Shown here piece by piece: positions 8,513 through 16,153 of a stretch of 64,000 bases of DNA. A program made the position numbers and the translations under genes. The DNA is from Pseudomonas sp. BGI-2. Its GTDB lineage: Bacteria; Pseudomonadota; Gammaproteobacteria; Pseudomonadales; Pseudomonadaceae. Below the pieces are notes generated by a model. That model was not told the origin of the DNA and searched no databases. It saw only the letters and a program-made list of their open reading frames with translations. How positions within the stretch are numbered: the first letter of the stretch is position 1; each line of letters opens with the position of its first letter. The stretch covers positions 53,572 to 117,571 of the forward strand of contig NZ_SISB01000017.1 of assembly GCF_004310295.1 (NCBI RefSeq), read 5' to 3'.

Positions 8513-11303
8513 GACTCACCTGCTTCATTGGTATTTGAAAAGTCCACAGGCCGGCGGATGCCTTGCCTGCAAAATGTTGCCCGTCCACTTCAACCCGGCA
8601 GCTGCTCGCCGAACGCACGGAGAAGGTCAGGTCGACCTGCCCGGCAAACGAAAAGCTCACGTGTTTTTCATCCACATACTTCCAGTCCAGCAACGGCAGA
8701 TTGGCCTCCTCCAGCGCCGGCCGTTGATCCCGGTCGGGGCGCAACACCAGCAACGCCTGGTCACTGCTCAACGCCACATAGCGGCCTTGCGGCAGGTCGC
8801 GAACACCGGCGACGCCTTGCGAGCGCAGCAGGTCCGGCCAGCCCATTTGCGGGTCGAGTCGAAGGGTGCGCAGCGCGTCCATCCCGCGAACCTGCCAGTC
8901 ACCCTCGGCGGTGCGCGCCAGACTGGCCTGATACAAACCGTGCACACGATCGAGGTAGTCGCTCATCCACAGCGACATCGGTTGCTGGTCCTTCATGTAG
9001 CCGTAGATCTCGTTCATCGCCTTGATCGAGGCCTGCTTGGTGCTCGAATAGAAGTGGTAATACAGGTGCAGACCGCGCAAACGCCGTGGGCTGTCGGTGA
9101 GATCGAAGGTGTCGATCACATCGCGAAAGCCGTAATACGGCCCCTTCCACAGGTTGGTGTAGAGGTTTTCGTTGATGATCGGCGCGTAGTACTGCAAGCC
9201 GCCTTCGGTGGGGCGCAGTAATGGATTGAGGCCGGTCAGCGACGGATTGGCCTTGGTCAGCATGGTCTCGGCGCCGTTGACGTTTTTCAGACCCGCGTCG
9301 TAAGCCAGCTTCAGCGTGGCTGCCGAGGGCAAGGCATCGCCCGGCCAGAAGATCAGCTTCACCGGTTTTTCCGGGGTGGTGAGCTGCTGGTTGATGTAGT
9401 CGCGCGAGCCAAAAATCTCACGGCGGAAGTCGATTTTGTCGTAGCCCGGAATGGCCATTTTCAAGCCGTATTCCGGTTTGAAATTTTCACGCTTCTGCGC
9501 CACTTCCGGCTGCATGAAAAACGGATGGCTGAAGGTGTGGCTGGCGACTTCGACTTTCGGGTTGGCGAACAACTCACGGGCAATCGGCTCCAGTTCGCGC
9601 GCCAGGAACGGGAACATGCCGCGCGGTGAAATCTCGCCTTCGACGATCGACACCGAGGTCAGAAACGGGTTGGGCCGAATGAAATCATCGAGCACCTGCT
9701 TGCCGGCATATGGCGTGCCGCGCACTTCCGCACGCGACGGAAAACCATCGCCATCGATGTGCACGGTGGCGATGCGGCGGCCGTTTTCGGTAGTGGTGTC
9801 CGGGCGCGGCTGAACCGGCAGGCGCAGGCTGGCCTGGAGGAAGGCGAACGGATCGAGAATCCAGCGGCTGCGTTCGTTATTCGTTTCGAGAACGTACGGC
9901 GCGAGGGCTACACCGCCCCAATCGGCCGTCGCCACCGGAGCGAATGTCTGGCCGTCGGCAGCCGTCAGCAGCAAAGCGGCTTTCGGACCGTTGGGCAGCA
10001 AGGAAATCGCGGTCAGGTCACGGGATCGGGGCTGCACCGGGGCTTCGAAGGCGCCGATCAGCGCCTTGTCCTGATAGCTGATGGTCAGCGCTTGAGTGCC
10101 GATCGGCGCCGAACGATTCAGGCCCAGGCGCTTTAGCAGCAGCGGGTCTTGAATCGGCAGACCGGAAAAGAACACCACCGGAACCTGTTCGTCCAGACGC
10201 TTGCCGATCCAGCTATTGAACGCCGCTGCGTCCTGCGGCGGGCCGCTGGTCATCCAGGTAATGATCCCGGCGTACAAGCCGCTGAAACGGTGCTCCGGTA
10301 AGGAGGCGTCGGCGGGCAGGTAATCCACGCGGTAGCCGAGGTATTCGAGCAAACCACCGAGCGATGTGTGCCCGGCGTTGCGCACCAGGTCGCCTTCGCG
10401 CGGATCGTAAAGCAGCGCGACTCGGCGCGGCTGAACTTCAATGCTGCTGATGCCCATCGAGTCCAGCTCGGGCGTGCCGATGTAAGGAATGAAGCCCTCA
10501 TCGCGCAGACGCTTGGCCAGTTTGCGCGCTTCTTCGCGGCGTTCTGGCGGCAAGTAGTCGATGGCTACCAGCGGGATGCCTTTGGCGCGCAACGGTTGGA
10601 TCTGGGTTTCCAGCCATTCGCGGTCGGCTTCAGGCACCGGGCGATAGCGCTTGGCGGAAGCGTCCCAGCCGGCGTGAATGGATTCGATCGCCACCGCGGC
10701 CGCTACGCCATCGAGCTCGGGCAACACTTCAAATCCACGGTTGAAAAACAGCTTCAGGTTCGGCTGACGCTGGTGCAATTCCCGCAGGAAACCGGCGAGT
10801 GCCAGACGCTGTGTTTCTCGCGCCGACTCCGGCAACAACTGGAAGCTGTCGAGGGTGTCGAGAAACAACCCGGCGTAGCCTTCTGTCTGCAACGCCTTGG
10901 CTCGGCCGAACAGGTGTTCACGCCAGGCAGGCGCCGCGAGGTCCATGACCTGACTGTCCCACGCGCCATTACGCACCGGGCTGACCGCCCCCGTGAGGGA
11001 TGCCTTGTCGAGTTCGGCCTTGCCACCATGGAACTCGCCCACCGACAGATAGGCGAACGGCTGGCTGCCCAATTTGCGCAGGGTTTTAACATCGCCCGCT
11101 GTCAAATGTCCTGGTTCGACCACCGACCAGTCGAACTGAGCCAGTTCGGAAATGGGCGGTTGATCGGCGTACCAAAAAACCACGCTGGCGGGTTGCGGCA
11201 ATGCTGCGGCCTGGACGGCAGGCCCGCTCACGAACAACGCTAAAGCGGCGAGCAGCCGTTTAGCGGCCGCGCGGACACGCGTCCTGCGAAAAACGATTTC
11301 CAT
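8490..11303 (-). CDS. pelA: PelA, periplasmic Pel hydrolase and deacetylase
   Basis: 937 residues. A signal peptide is visible (LLAALALFVSGPAVQAAA). The N-terminal domain (about 40-290) matches the GH114-like alpha-1,4-N-acetylgalactosaminidase module, with YAGLFLDTLDSF and AIDYLPPERREE. The middle is a Rossmann-like region. The deacetylase module follows, with the metal-binding VHIDGDGF and SHTFSHPFF motifs that resemble family CE18 and polysaccharide deacetylases. PelA partially deacetylates Pel in the periplasm and can also cleave it. The start has a GAGTGAG ribosome-binding site. pelX lies 62 bp upstream with no terminator between, suggesting cotranscription. Confidence 0.96.
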   Translation of the reverse strand: MEIVFRRTRVRAAAKRLLAALALFVSGPAVQAAALPQPASVVFWYADQPPISELAQFDWSVVEPGHLTAGDVKTLRKLGSQPFAYLSVGEFHGGKAELDKASLTGAVSPVRNGAWDSQVMDLAAPAWREHLFGRAKALQTEGYAGLFLDTLDSFQLLPESARETQRLALAGFLRELHQRQPNLKLFFNRGFEVLPELDGVAAAVAIESIHAGWDASAKRYRPVPEADREWLETQIQPLRAKGIPLVAIDYLPPERREEARKLAKRLRDEGFIPYIGTPELDSMGISSIEVQPRRVALLYDPREGDLVRNAGHTSLGGLLEYLGYRVDYLPADASLPEHRFSGLYAGIITWMTSGPPQDAAAFNSWIGKRLDEQVPVVFFSGLPIQDPLLLKRLGLNRSAPIGTQALTISYQDKALIGAFEAPVQPRSRDLTAISLLPNGPKAALLLTAADGQTFAPVATADWGGVALAPYVLETNNERSRWILDPFAFLQASLRLPVQPRPDTTTENGRRIATVHIDGDGFPSRAEVRGTPYAGKQVLDDFIRPNPFLTSVSIVEGEISPRGMFPFLARELEPIARELFANPKVEVASHTFSHPFFMQPEVAQKRENFKPEYGLKMAIPGYDKIDFRREIFGSRDYINQQLTTPEKPVKLIFWPGDALPSAATLKLAYDAGLKNVNGAETMLTKANPSLTGLNPLLRPTEGGLQYYAPIINENLYTNLWKGPYYGFRDVIDTFDLTDSPRRLRGLHLYYHFYSSTKQASIKAMNEIYGYMKDQQPMSLWMSDYLDRVHGLYQASLARTAEGDWQVRGMDALRTLRLDPQMGWPDLLRSQGVAGVRDLPQGRYVALSSDQALLVLRPDRDQRPALEEANLPLLDWKYVDEKHVSFSFAGQVDLTFSVRSASSCRVEVDGQHFAGKASAGLWTFQIPMKQVSHGQLYCI

Positions 11304-11365
11304 AACTCACTCTTGAATTGACTGAACCGATACTGCTTGGACGTCGGACAGTAGAACCGGCCGGG

Positions 11366-12298
11366 TTAGAGGCTGCGGATAAGCTGCGCCAGGCCTTTGC
11401 CGATGGCGGTCGGTTCCGGGAGCGTGAAACGCTCGAGCAGGCGGCTGTTATTGGCGCGCGAATGGCGAATGTCGCCTTGACGTGGCGCGTGATGAATCAC
11501 CTTCAGCGGGCTGCCGGTGACGGCGCACAATTCAGTGATCAGGTCGTTGAGGCTGGTGGAACGACTCAGGCCAACATTCACCGCGCCGGGGCTCGGTTCG
11601 CTGACTTCCAGGGACTGAACGAGGATGCTAACCAGGTCCTGGACATAGACGAAGTCGCGGGTCTGCGCACCGTCACCGAAAATCGCCACCGACTGCTCGG
11701 CCATGGCCAGCTTGGTAAAGATGCTGATCACGCCGGAGTACGGCGATGAAGGATCCTGGCGTGGGCCGAAGATGTTGAAGAACCGAAAGATCATCGGTTC
11801 CAGACCATGTTCGCGGCGATAGAAATCCAGGTATTGCTCACTCGCCAGTTTGTCACTGGCATACGGCGTGAGCGGGGATTTTGGCGTGTCTTCGTGAATC
11901 GCCGTGCCTTCGCCATTGTTGCCGTAGATGGCCGCGCTGGAAGCGAATACCACGCGCTTGATCCCGGCCTTCACCATGCTTTCGCACACGTTGAGGGTGC
12001 CGACGAAGTTGCTTTGGTGGGTACTGACCGGATCATCCACCGACGCTTGCACCGAGGCCACCGCCGCCAGGTGAACGACAGCACCGCAATCGCGCATGGC
12101 CTGTGCTACCACGGCGCCGTCGGCGACATCACCGATGACCAGGCTCAGATTGGCATTATCCATCGGCAGATTGCTGACCTTGCCGGTCGACAAATTATCC
12201 AGCACGCGGACTTTGTAGCCTTTACCCAGCAACGCTTCCACGAGGTGCGACCCAATGAACCCTGCACCGCCAGTCACCAGTATTCGCTCAACAAACAT
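11366..12298 (-). CDS. pelX: PelX, UDP-N-acetylglucosamine C4-epimerase (SDR)
   Basis: 310 residues, an extended short-chain dehydrogenase. The NAD-binding motif TGGAGFIGSHL is at residues 9-19. The catalytic Ser-Tyr-Lys set is visible as FASSAAIYG (about 119-126) and Y146-x3-K150. Family knowledge: in P. protegens a gene at this exact position, pelX, interconverts UDP-GlcNAc and UDP-GalNAc to supply the Pel precursor; P. aeruginosa lacks it at the locus. It is the first gene of the leftward pel transcript, with the predicted promoter about 80 bases upstream. A UDP-glucose/galactose specificity cannot be excluded from the sequence alone. Confidence 0.88.
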   Translation of the reverse strand: MFVERILVTGGAGFIGSHLVEALLGKGYKVRVLDNLSTGKVSNLPMDNANLSLVIGDVADGAVVAQAMRDCGAVVHLAAVASVQASVDDPVSTHQSNFVGTLNVCESMVKAGIKRVVFASSAAIYGNNGEGTAIHEDTPKSPLTPYASDKLASEQYLDFYRREHGLEPMIFRFFNIFGPRQDPSSPYSGVISIFTKLAMAEQSVAIFGDGAQTRDFVYVQDLVSILVQSLEVSEPSPGAVNVGLSRSTSLNDLITELCAVTGSPLKVIHHAPRQGDIRHSRANNSRLLERFTLPEPTAIGKGLAQLIRSL

Positions 12299-12381
12299 GA
12301 AATCTCTCCCTGAACAGTAGAGCGGATACGAGTGGTTAAAGTCCGCCGATTTTATGGCGCAAGGCCACCAAAACGCGGCCG

Positions 12382-12410
12382 ATAATGGGAGATCAAATGG
12401 GCACTGTCAA
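12382..12410 (-). promoter_or_regulatory. Predicted sigma70 promoter of the pel operon
   Basis: On the minus strand a perfect -35 hexamer TTGACA (12410-12405) is followed after exactly 17 bases by CATTAT (12387-12382), a 4/6 match to the -10 consensus. It points at pelX, leaving a leader of roughly 75 bases. No other hexamer pair of this quality was seen in the pelX upstream gap. Confidence 0.6.
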
Positions 12411-12419
12411 TACTTTGTC
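12406..12419. promoter_or_regulatory. FleQ-like box overlapping the pel -35 element
   Basis: GTCAATACTTTGTC matches the published FleQ consensus for pel/psl control (GTCaNTAAAtTGAC type) at about 11 of 14 positions and overlaps the -35 hexamer. A weaker copy, GTCATACAATTGCC, lies at 12491-12504. FleQ is known to repress and, with c-di-GMP, activate pel in P. aeruginosa. Use of this site here is inferred. Confidence 0.4.
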
Positions 12420-12545
12420 TAATTTATCGCCGAGCGGTATTTCGCCCTATAAACCGTCACTTATTTGACGACATTTATTAACTACAGGCTGTCATACAAT
12501 TGCCATTCCAGACCGTCAAACTGCGTCTAGACCGGAACTCTCGCC

Positions 12546-12965
12546 ATGTCTCAAGCCCTCCTCATCATCGACGTCCAACCCAGCTTTTCCCCACCGCAAT
12601 GGCTCATCGACGGCATCCGGAAAATCATCGGCAGCCTGCCTAGCGTCGCCACTGTTGAACGTCACGACGAATCAAAAACACCCTTTGAGAAACAACTTGG
12701 ATGGCACCCTGCTTCGGACGATGACAGCCTGATCGAGGCGGATCGCTTCTTTATCAAGCACGCTTATGCGCCTTCCCTTGAGTCCATTGAGTATTTGAAA
12801 AGATTGAAGGTCGATCGCGTGTTGGTGTGCGGGCTTCAGACCGAGACCTGGGGCCTTGCGACAGGGTTTGCATTGTTTAATGCGGGGTCGCAGCCGACGT
12901 TGATTACGGATTTGACGGTGGGGTCATCGCTGGATCGGACGGGGGCGTTGGGGGTGAGGCTTTAG
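12546..12965 (+). CDS. Isochorismatase-like cysteine hydrolase family protein, apparently decayed
   Basis: 139 residues with the isochorismatase-like fold signature: the catalytic-type Asp in LLIIDVQPSF (D9), Lys in RFFIKHAYAP (K71), and the VCGLQTET segment. In active members the segment continues with a Cys; here that position is Trp (W102), so the nucleophile appears missing. The frame ends at a TAG (12963-12965), but the same frame continues sensibly for 15 codons (EHFKHTVRLNEVSRL) to a TAG at 13011-13013. That suggests the stop replaced a Trp codon of a longer C-terminus. Substrate unknown. The gene is divergent from pelX. It may be a pseudogene. Confidence 0.65.
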   Translation: MSQALLIIDVQPSFSPPQWLIDGIRKIIGSLPSVATVERHDESKTPFEKQLGWHPASDDDSLIEADRFFIKHAYAPSLESIEYLKRLKVDRVLVCGLQTETWGLATGFALFNAGSQPTLITDLTVGSSLDRTGALGVRL

Positions 12966-13107
12966 GAGCATTTTAAGCACACGGTGAGATTAAATGAGGT
13001 GTCGCGCCTTTAGATTTGGTGGCGCCTGGTCCTGCGCTGCACAGATACAAAATACTGTATTTACATACAGCACATCGAGAGCTAAGGTGACTCAATTGAC
13101 CGCTCAA

Positions 13108-13135
13108 TTGACTTCACCCAAGTCAAGCGGATAAT
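13108..13135 (+). promoter_or_regulatory. Promoter and palindromic operator of the Panacea module
   Basis: TTGACT (13108-13113) and GATAAT (13130-13135) are spaced by 16 bases, each a 5/6 match to sigma70 hexamers. A perfect 7-base inverted repeat, TTGACTT-caccc-AAGTCAA (13108-13126), covers the -35 and most of the spacer. This is a natural place for an autorepressor. An upstream direct repeat CTCAATTGAC occurs at 13091 and again at 13103. Confidence 0.55.
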
Positions 13136-13198
13136 CGGCGACCGCTTAGCAATCGCTATGCTATACACGTTCATTTACAGGATTGACCAGGAGGTCAT

Positions 13199-13642
13199 AT
13201 GGCCAGCTCTATCGACGCAGCGAAATTTTTCCTCGCCCAAGCGAATGAAGATGCAGGCGATCTTGTGTCGAACCTGAAGCTTCAAAAACTTGTGTATTAC
13301 GCACAAGGATTTCATCTCGCAGTCTTCGACAGACCTCTTTTTGACGATCAAATCGAGGCATGGACTCATGGCCCGGTTGTGCCATCTGTTTATCATCACT
13401 ACAAGCAGCATGGCAGTGGCAGCATTCCTTTCCCGGCCGACTTCGATGCAAGCGTTTTCTCTGCGGAACAAATGGATCTGCTAAACGAAGTCCAGAAGAT
13501 TTATGGTCAGTACTCTGCTTGGCGCCTGCGAGAGTTGACCCATGAAGAAACGCCATGGAAGAACAACTTCAAGCCTGGTGCTGTGAGCCTCGAGATTCCA
13601 GTGGAAGAGATGCGCACGTTCTTCAAGGGATTAGTCAAATAA
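13199..13642 (+). CDS. Panacea-domain protein (DUF4065/SocA-like), predicted antitoxin
   Basis: 147 residues. The domain signature runs over LVSNLKLQKLVYYAQGFHL (residues about 23-41), then EAWTHGPVVPSVYHHY and LRELTHEETPW. These are characteristic of the Panacea (DUF4065, SocA, GepA) fold. Known members act as antitoxins or proteolytic adaptors paired with diverse small toxins (PanAT systems). A strong AGGAGGT ribosome-binding site precedes the ATG. The gene is followed after 12 bases by a small unknown gene, the typical two-gene layout, and preceded by a palindrome-overlapped promoter. No membrane segment is seen. Function as an antitoxin is inferred from family and context. Confidence 0.82.
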   Translation: MASSIDAAKFFLAQANEDAGDLVSNLKLQKLVYYAQGFHLAVFDRPLFDDQIEAWTHGPVVPSVYHHYKQHGSGSIPFPADFDASVFSAEQMDLLNEVQKIYGQYSAWRLRELTHEETPWKNNFKPGAVSLEIPVEEMRTFFKGLVK

Positions 13643-13654
13643 GGAAGTGGGCTG

Positions 13655-14065
13655 ATGGGGCATCTCAAGGATAGAGCACTAAAGCAAAGTCAGGTTTTGA
13701 AGGGTCGCTCGGAGCCTGCCGACAATCCGGACTTGAAGCCTCCGGTTTTCTCGTTTGAGTATTTGCAACAAGGCTATTGCGTCAGTGACTGCTCATCTGA
13801 AGAGCGCGGCGGTGTGCTTGGCAAAATTCGCGTGCTAAGCCAGCTCACTTGGCAGCAGCTCAGACAAGCACCAAGACACGGCCTGGGCTACGAAATAATC
13901 GATCGATCCTCCCTCAAGTCTGCAGTTCCACTCGTCGTTACAGAGGATGTGCATCTCATCGCCTTTCGGGCAATTGGAAAGGCGCCGATGGTGGGGTTTC
14001 GGTTCGGTAGAATCTTCCATGTTCTTTGGGTAGATCGGGCATTTACGCTTTACGATCACGGCTGA
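13655..14065 (+). CDS. Small protein paired with the Panacea gene, candidate toxin
   Basis: 136 residues, not recognised as a named family. Start at ATG 13655 with GGAAG about 8 bases upstream, 12 bases after the Panacea gene, so cotranscription is likely. Residues 1-45 are polar and probably flexible. The rest is a compact alpha/beta-looking domain ending in VGFRFGRIFHVLWVDRAFTLYDHG, with conserved-looking Arg, His and Asp residues that could form an RNase-like active site. By position it would be the toxin of a PanAT-type pair. That is inference; the alternative is an unrelated partner protein. Confidence 0.6.
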   Translation: MGHLKDRALKQSQVLKGRSEPADNPDLKPPVFSFEYLQQGYCVSDCSSEERGGVLGKIRVLSQLTWQQLRQAPRHGLGYEIIDRSSLKSAVPLVVTEDVHLIAFRAIGKAPMVGFRFGRIFHVLWVDRAFTLYDHG

Positions 14066-14129
14066 TTAGCTTTTCATCGGGTCAGGTATTACGCCAAAGT
14101 AACTCGCTCCTTTCTTTCGGGAAGATGAA

Positions 14130-15053
14130 ATGAATATCGGGCTCATAGCCGTCTTGGCTGCCATGCTTTCTATGTCTGTACAGGCCGCCGCCGAGGTCTC
14201 CCCTCGTGTCGAGCAGGTCCCGTTCGACAAGGGCACCGATGCCGTCGAGATCAAACAGTCCATCCAGGGCCGGCTCACTGCGCAATACCGTGTGAGTGCG
14301 AGGGCAGGCCAGATGCTGACCGTCGACCTCAAGCCTTCCAACACGTCTGCCTACTTCAATATCATCGCCAAAGGCGCGGACTATGCGCTGTTTAACGGCT
14401 CAATCATGGGCAACCATTTCATGGGGCCGTTGCCCGTCGACGGCGAATACACGGTTCAGGTGTACCTCATGCGCAATGCCGCACGGCGAAATGAGGTGGC
14501 GAACTACAGCCTTTCGTTGAACCTCAGCCCCTCTGATACCTCGGACAGCACTCAGCCGTTTGACCAGACGCTTGAATTGCAGGGCATTCGTTTTCATGTG
14601 ACAGGGGAATGGGTCGACGGAAACCCTGCCGTGCGCATCTCGCCTCATGGGCTTGAGGTCGATAATTCGGATATCACCCGGTCGCTGACCGGCAACATCG
14701 TCCGGGCGGAAGTCGCGGACCTTGATCAGGATGGTTCGCCGGAGATTTACGTCTTCGTCAGATCCCCTGGGCGTGGGTTGCCGGGGGAGCTGGTTGCGTA
14801 TGCGGCCAATCGCAAGAAATCGCTGAGCGAGATTTATCTTCCGGTTGTTAGCGAGAATGCGAAAGCAGCGGAGGGTTATCAGGGTGAGGATGAGTTTGCT
14901 GTGGTGGAGAATACGTTGGTGCGGCGGTTTCCGGTTTATGAGAGTGCGGATGCTGGGGCGGGAAGGACGGGGAAGATGCGGCAGGTTCGGTATCGGTTGG
15001 TGGCTGGGGAGGCTGGGTGGGTTTTGCGGGGGGATGGGGTTACGGAGTATTGA
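14130..15053 (+). CDS. Secreted two-domain predicted lysozyme inhibitor (PliG-like plus PliI-like)
   Basis: 307 residues. The signal peptide MNIGLIAVLAAMLSMSVQAAA predicts a periplasmic location. Domain 1 (about 25-145) resembles the inhibitor of g-type lysozyme PliG: V-F-KG opening, SARAGQMLTVDL, LPVDGEYTVQVYLMRNAARR. Domain 2 (about 150-307) resembles the i-type lysozyme inhibitor PliI: ADLDQDGSPEIYVFVRS, SLSEIYLPVV, DEFAVVENTLVRRFP, and a VRYRLVAGEAGWVL ending. The combination suggests protection against animal lysozymes. The match is from memory of the families and was not tested. The 3-prime 200 bases are unusually G-rich on the coding strand. No partner gene is adjacent. Confidence 0.7.
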   Translation: MNIGLIAVLAAMLSMSVQAAAEVSPRVEQVPFDKGTDAVEIKQSIQGRLTAQYRVSARAGQMLTVDLKPSNTSAYFNIIAKGADYALFNGSIMGNHFMGPLPVDGEYTVQVYLMRNAARRNEVANYSLSLNLSPSDTSDSTQPFDQTLELQGIRFHVTGEWVDGNPAVRISPHGLEVDNSDITRSLTGNIVRAEVADLDQDGSPEIYVFVRSPGRGLPGELVAYAANRKKSLSEIYLPVVSENAKAAEGYQGEDEFAVVENTLVRRFPVYESADAGAGRTGKMRQVRYRLVAGEAGWVLRGDGVTEY

Positions 15054-15114
15054 GGAAATCAGATCAGGCATAACACCAAAATCGATATGCCCCCTGAGCA
15101 GCTACTTATTTTTG

Positions 15115-15136
15115 TAGGACCGTAGTCCCTGTCCTA
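15115..15136. other. Small hairpin in the gap upstream of the DUF6124 gene
   Basis: TAGGAC at 15115-15120 pairs with GTCCTA at 15131-15136 around a 10-base loop. It lies early in the 385-base gap 15054-15438. The gap otherwise shows no gene, only AT-richer sequence and the larger leader hairpin further right. Role unknown. Confidence 0.4.
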
Positions 15137-15373
15137 GGAAACTTCCCGCAACTCGTATCGACTTTCATTCACTGGCGGAAGCGGTTCTGCGTCGATAGCC
15201 TTCCGGTGTCGCTGCAAATCAGCGATCGGCTTTGACAGGCTGACAACCAGAAACTTTCACTCTTCCTGATAAAACGGCATCCTTGCGCGTGTGCAGTTTT
15301 TTCATGGCGGCTGTGCGTGGGGCATCTTCGGATGCACCGGTTTCTGGTTTGCCGGTCTGTCAACCCGCGTATG

Positions 15374-15413
15374 GCTGCCACCCTTCCCTGTTTGACAGCA
15401 GGGGCATGGCAGC
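15374..15413 (+). promoter_or_regulatory. Two-step hairpin in the leader of the DUF6124 gene
   Basis: Outer arms GCTGCCA (15374-15380) and TGGCAGC (15407-15413) pair perfectly. Inner arms CCCTG (15386-15390) and CAGGG (15399-15403) add a second stem. The structure ends 25 bases before the ATG, just ahead of the CCGGAGA ribosome-binding site, so it could influence translation. I recall similar leaders before DUF6124/DUF3077 genes in other Pseudomonas, but could not check this. Confidence 0.5.
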
Positions 15414-15438
15414 TCCCTTTGCAAACCGGAGATACACC

Positions 15439-15810
15439 ATGAAAAAACACAGCCCAAATCCGCCAGACTCGGCAACAGAGTCTCCTGATTTATCGGATCT
15501 CGCCAAAACCATCGAACGCATCATCAGCGCCCGCCTCCGTAACCCAAACCACCCCGATCCCATCAGCCACATCTTCACCATCCTCCCCGACGTCGACACG
15601 CCAACCCTGCTCGCTCACGCCTGCGAAACCCTGGCCTCACTCAACGTCATGACCACCGACCTCGCCTGCGATCTCGAAGGCTCGCGCCGCAACGTGGCAC
15701 TGGCGATTCAGCAGTTGGCGGTGCTGGCCGAACTGTTGGTAAACCGAGCGCTGGACAACCTCGACCCGCCCGATGGCGTGTCCGAAGTTCCGTCCGCCAG
15801 CCACCACTGA
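15439..15810 (+). CDS. DUF6124 family small protein
   Basis: 123 residues from the ATG at 15439, chosen because GGAG lies about 7 bases upstream; the longer frame to the left reads through the leader hairpin. The family hallmark is the helical block DVDTPTLLAHACETLASLNV followed by ALAIQQLAVLAELLVNRALD near the C-terminus. The N-terminal 35 residues are polar and low in complexity. DUF6124 proteins are common, often multicopy, in Pseudomonas and have no known function. The next gene, 35 bases downstream, is another small helical protein and is probably cotranscribed. Confidence 0.85.
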   Translation: MKKHSPNPPDSATESPDLSDLAKTIERIISARLRNPNHPDPISHIFTILPDVDTPTLLAHACETLASLNVMTTDLACDLEGSRRNVALAIQQLAVLAELLVNRALDNLDPPDGVSEVPSASHH

Positions 15811-15845
15811 GTGGTTGCGCTCTTTTACCCAATGGAGGTTTTGTC

Positions 15846-16100
15846 ATGGATCGATACATGCCTGTCACCGGCATCGACTGCACCATCGCGTCGCTGTTGA
15901 TCGACACTGAAGCACCGCTGGACGTACTGCACGAAACTGCGGCTTACCGCATCCGCACCGCGACTCAATTACTGGAGAGCTTTGCTGTGAGCGAGGGGGT
16001 TCACAGTGAATTGGCGCGAGTGTTGGTGACATCACTGCGCGATGGTTGCGATTTGATGGATGTCGTCGGCCGACGATTGCAGGCGCAGGTTTCGGCATAG
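15846..16100 (+). CDS. Small helical protein next to DUF6124
   Basis: 84 residues, not recognised as a named family. It is almost wholly helical in appearance (VLHETAAYRIRTATQLLESF) and resembles in style the short proteins that accompany DUF6124/DUF3077 genes. An AATGGAGG ribosome-binding site lies about 9 bases before the ATG at 15846. The gene ends directly at a strong terminator. No signal peptide or cysteine pair is present. Function unknown. Confidence 0.7.
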   Translation: MDRYMPVTGIDCTIASLLIDTEAPLDVLHETAAYRIRTATQLLESFAVSEGVHSELARVLVTSLRDGCDLMDVVGRRLQAQVSA

Positions 16101-16101
16101 A

Positions 16102-16139
16102 AAAAAAATGGGCGACCTCACTGAGATCGCCCATTTTTT
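16102..16139. terminator. Bidirectional intrinsic terminator
   Basis: Arms TGGGCGACCTCA (16109-16120) and TGAGATCGCCCA (16122-16133) pair with one mismatch. They are flanked by an A-run on the left and a T-run on the right. It separates the rightward small gene ending at 16100 from the leftward abiEii ending at 16154. Confidence 0.9.
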
Positions 16140-16153
16140 ATGACTGCTGGACT

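Noticed and set aside
12299..12545. Possible CRISPR array or sRNA gene in the pelX upstream gap
   Set aside because: No direct repeats of array type and no terminator-bounded hairpin; the content is explained by the pel promoter region.
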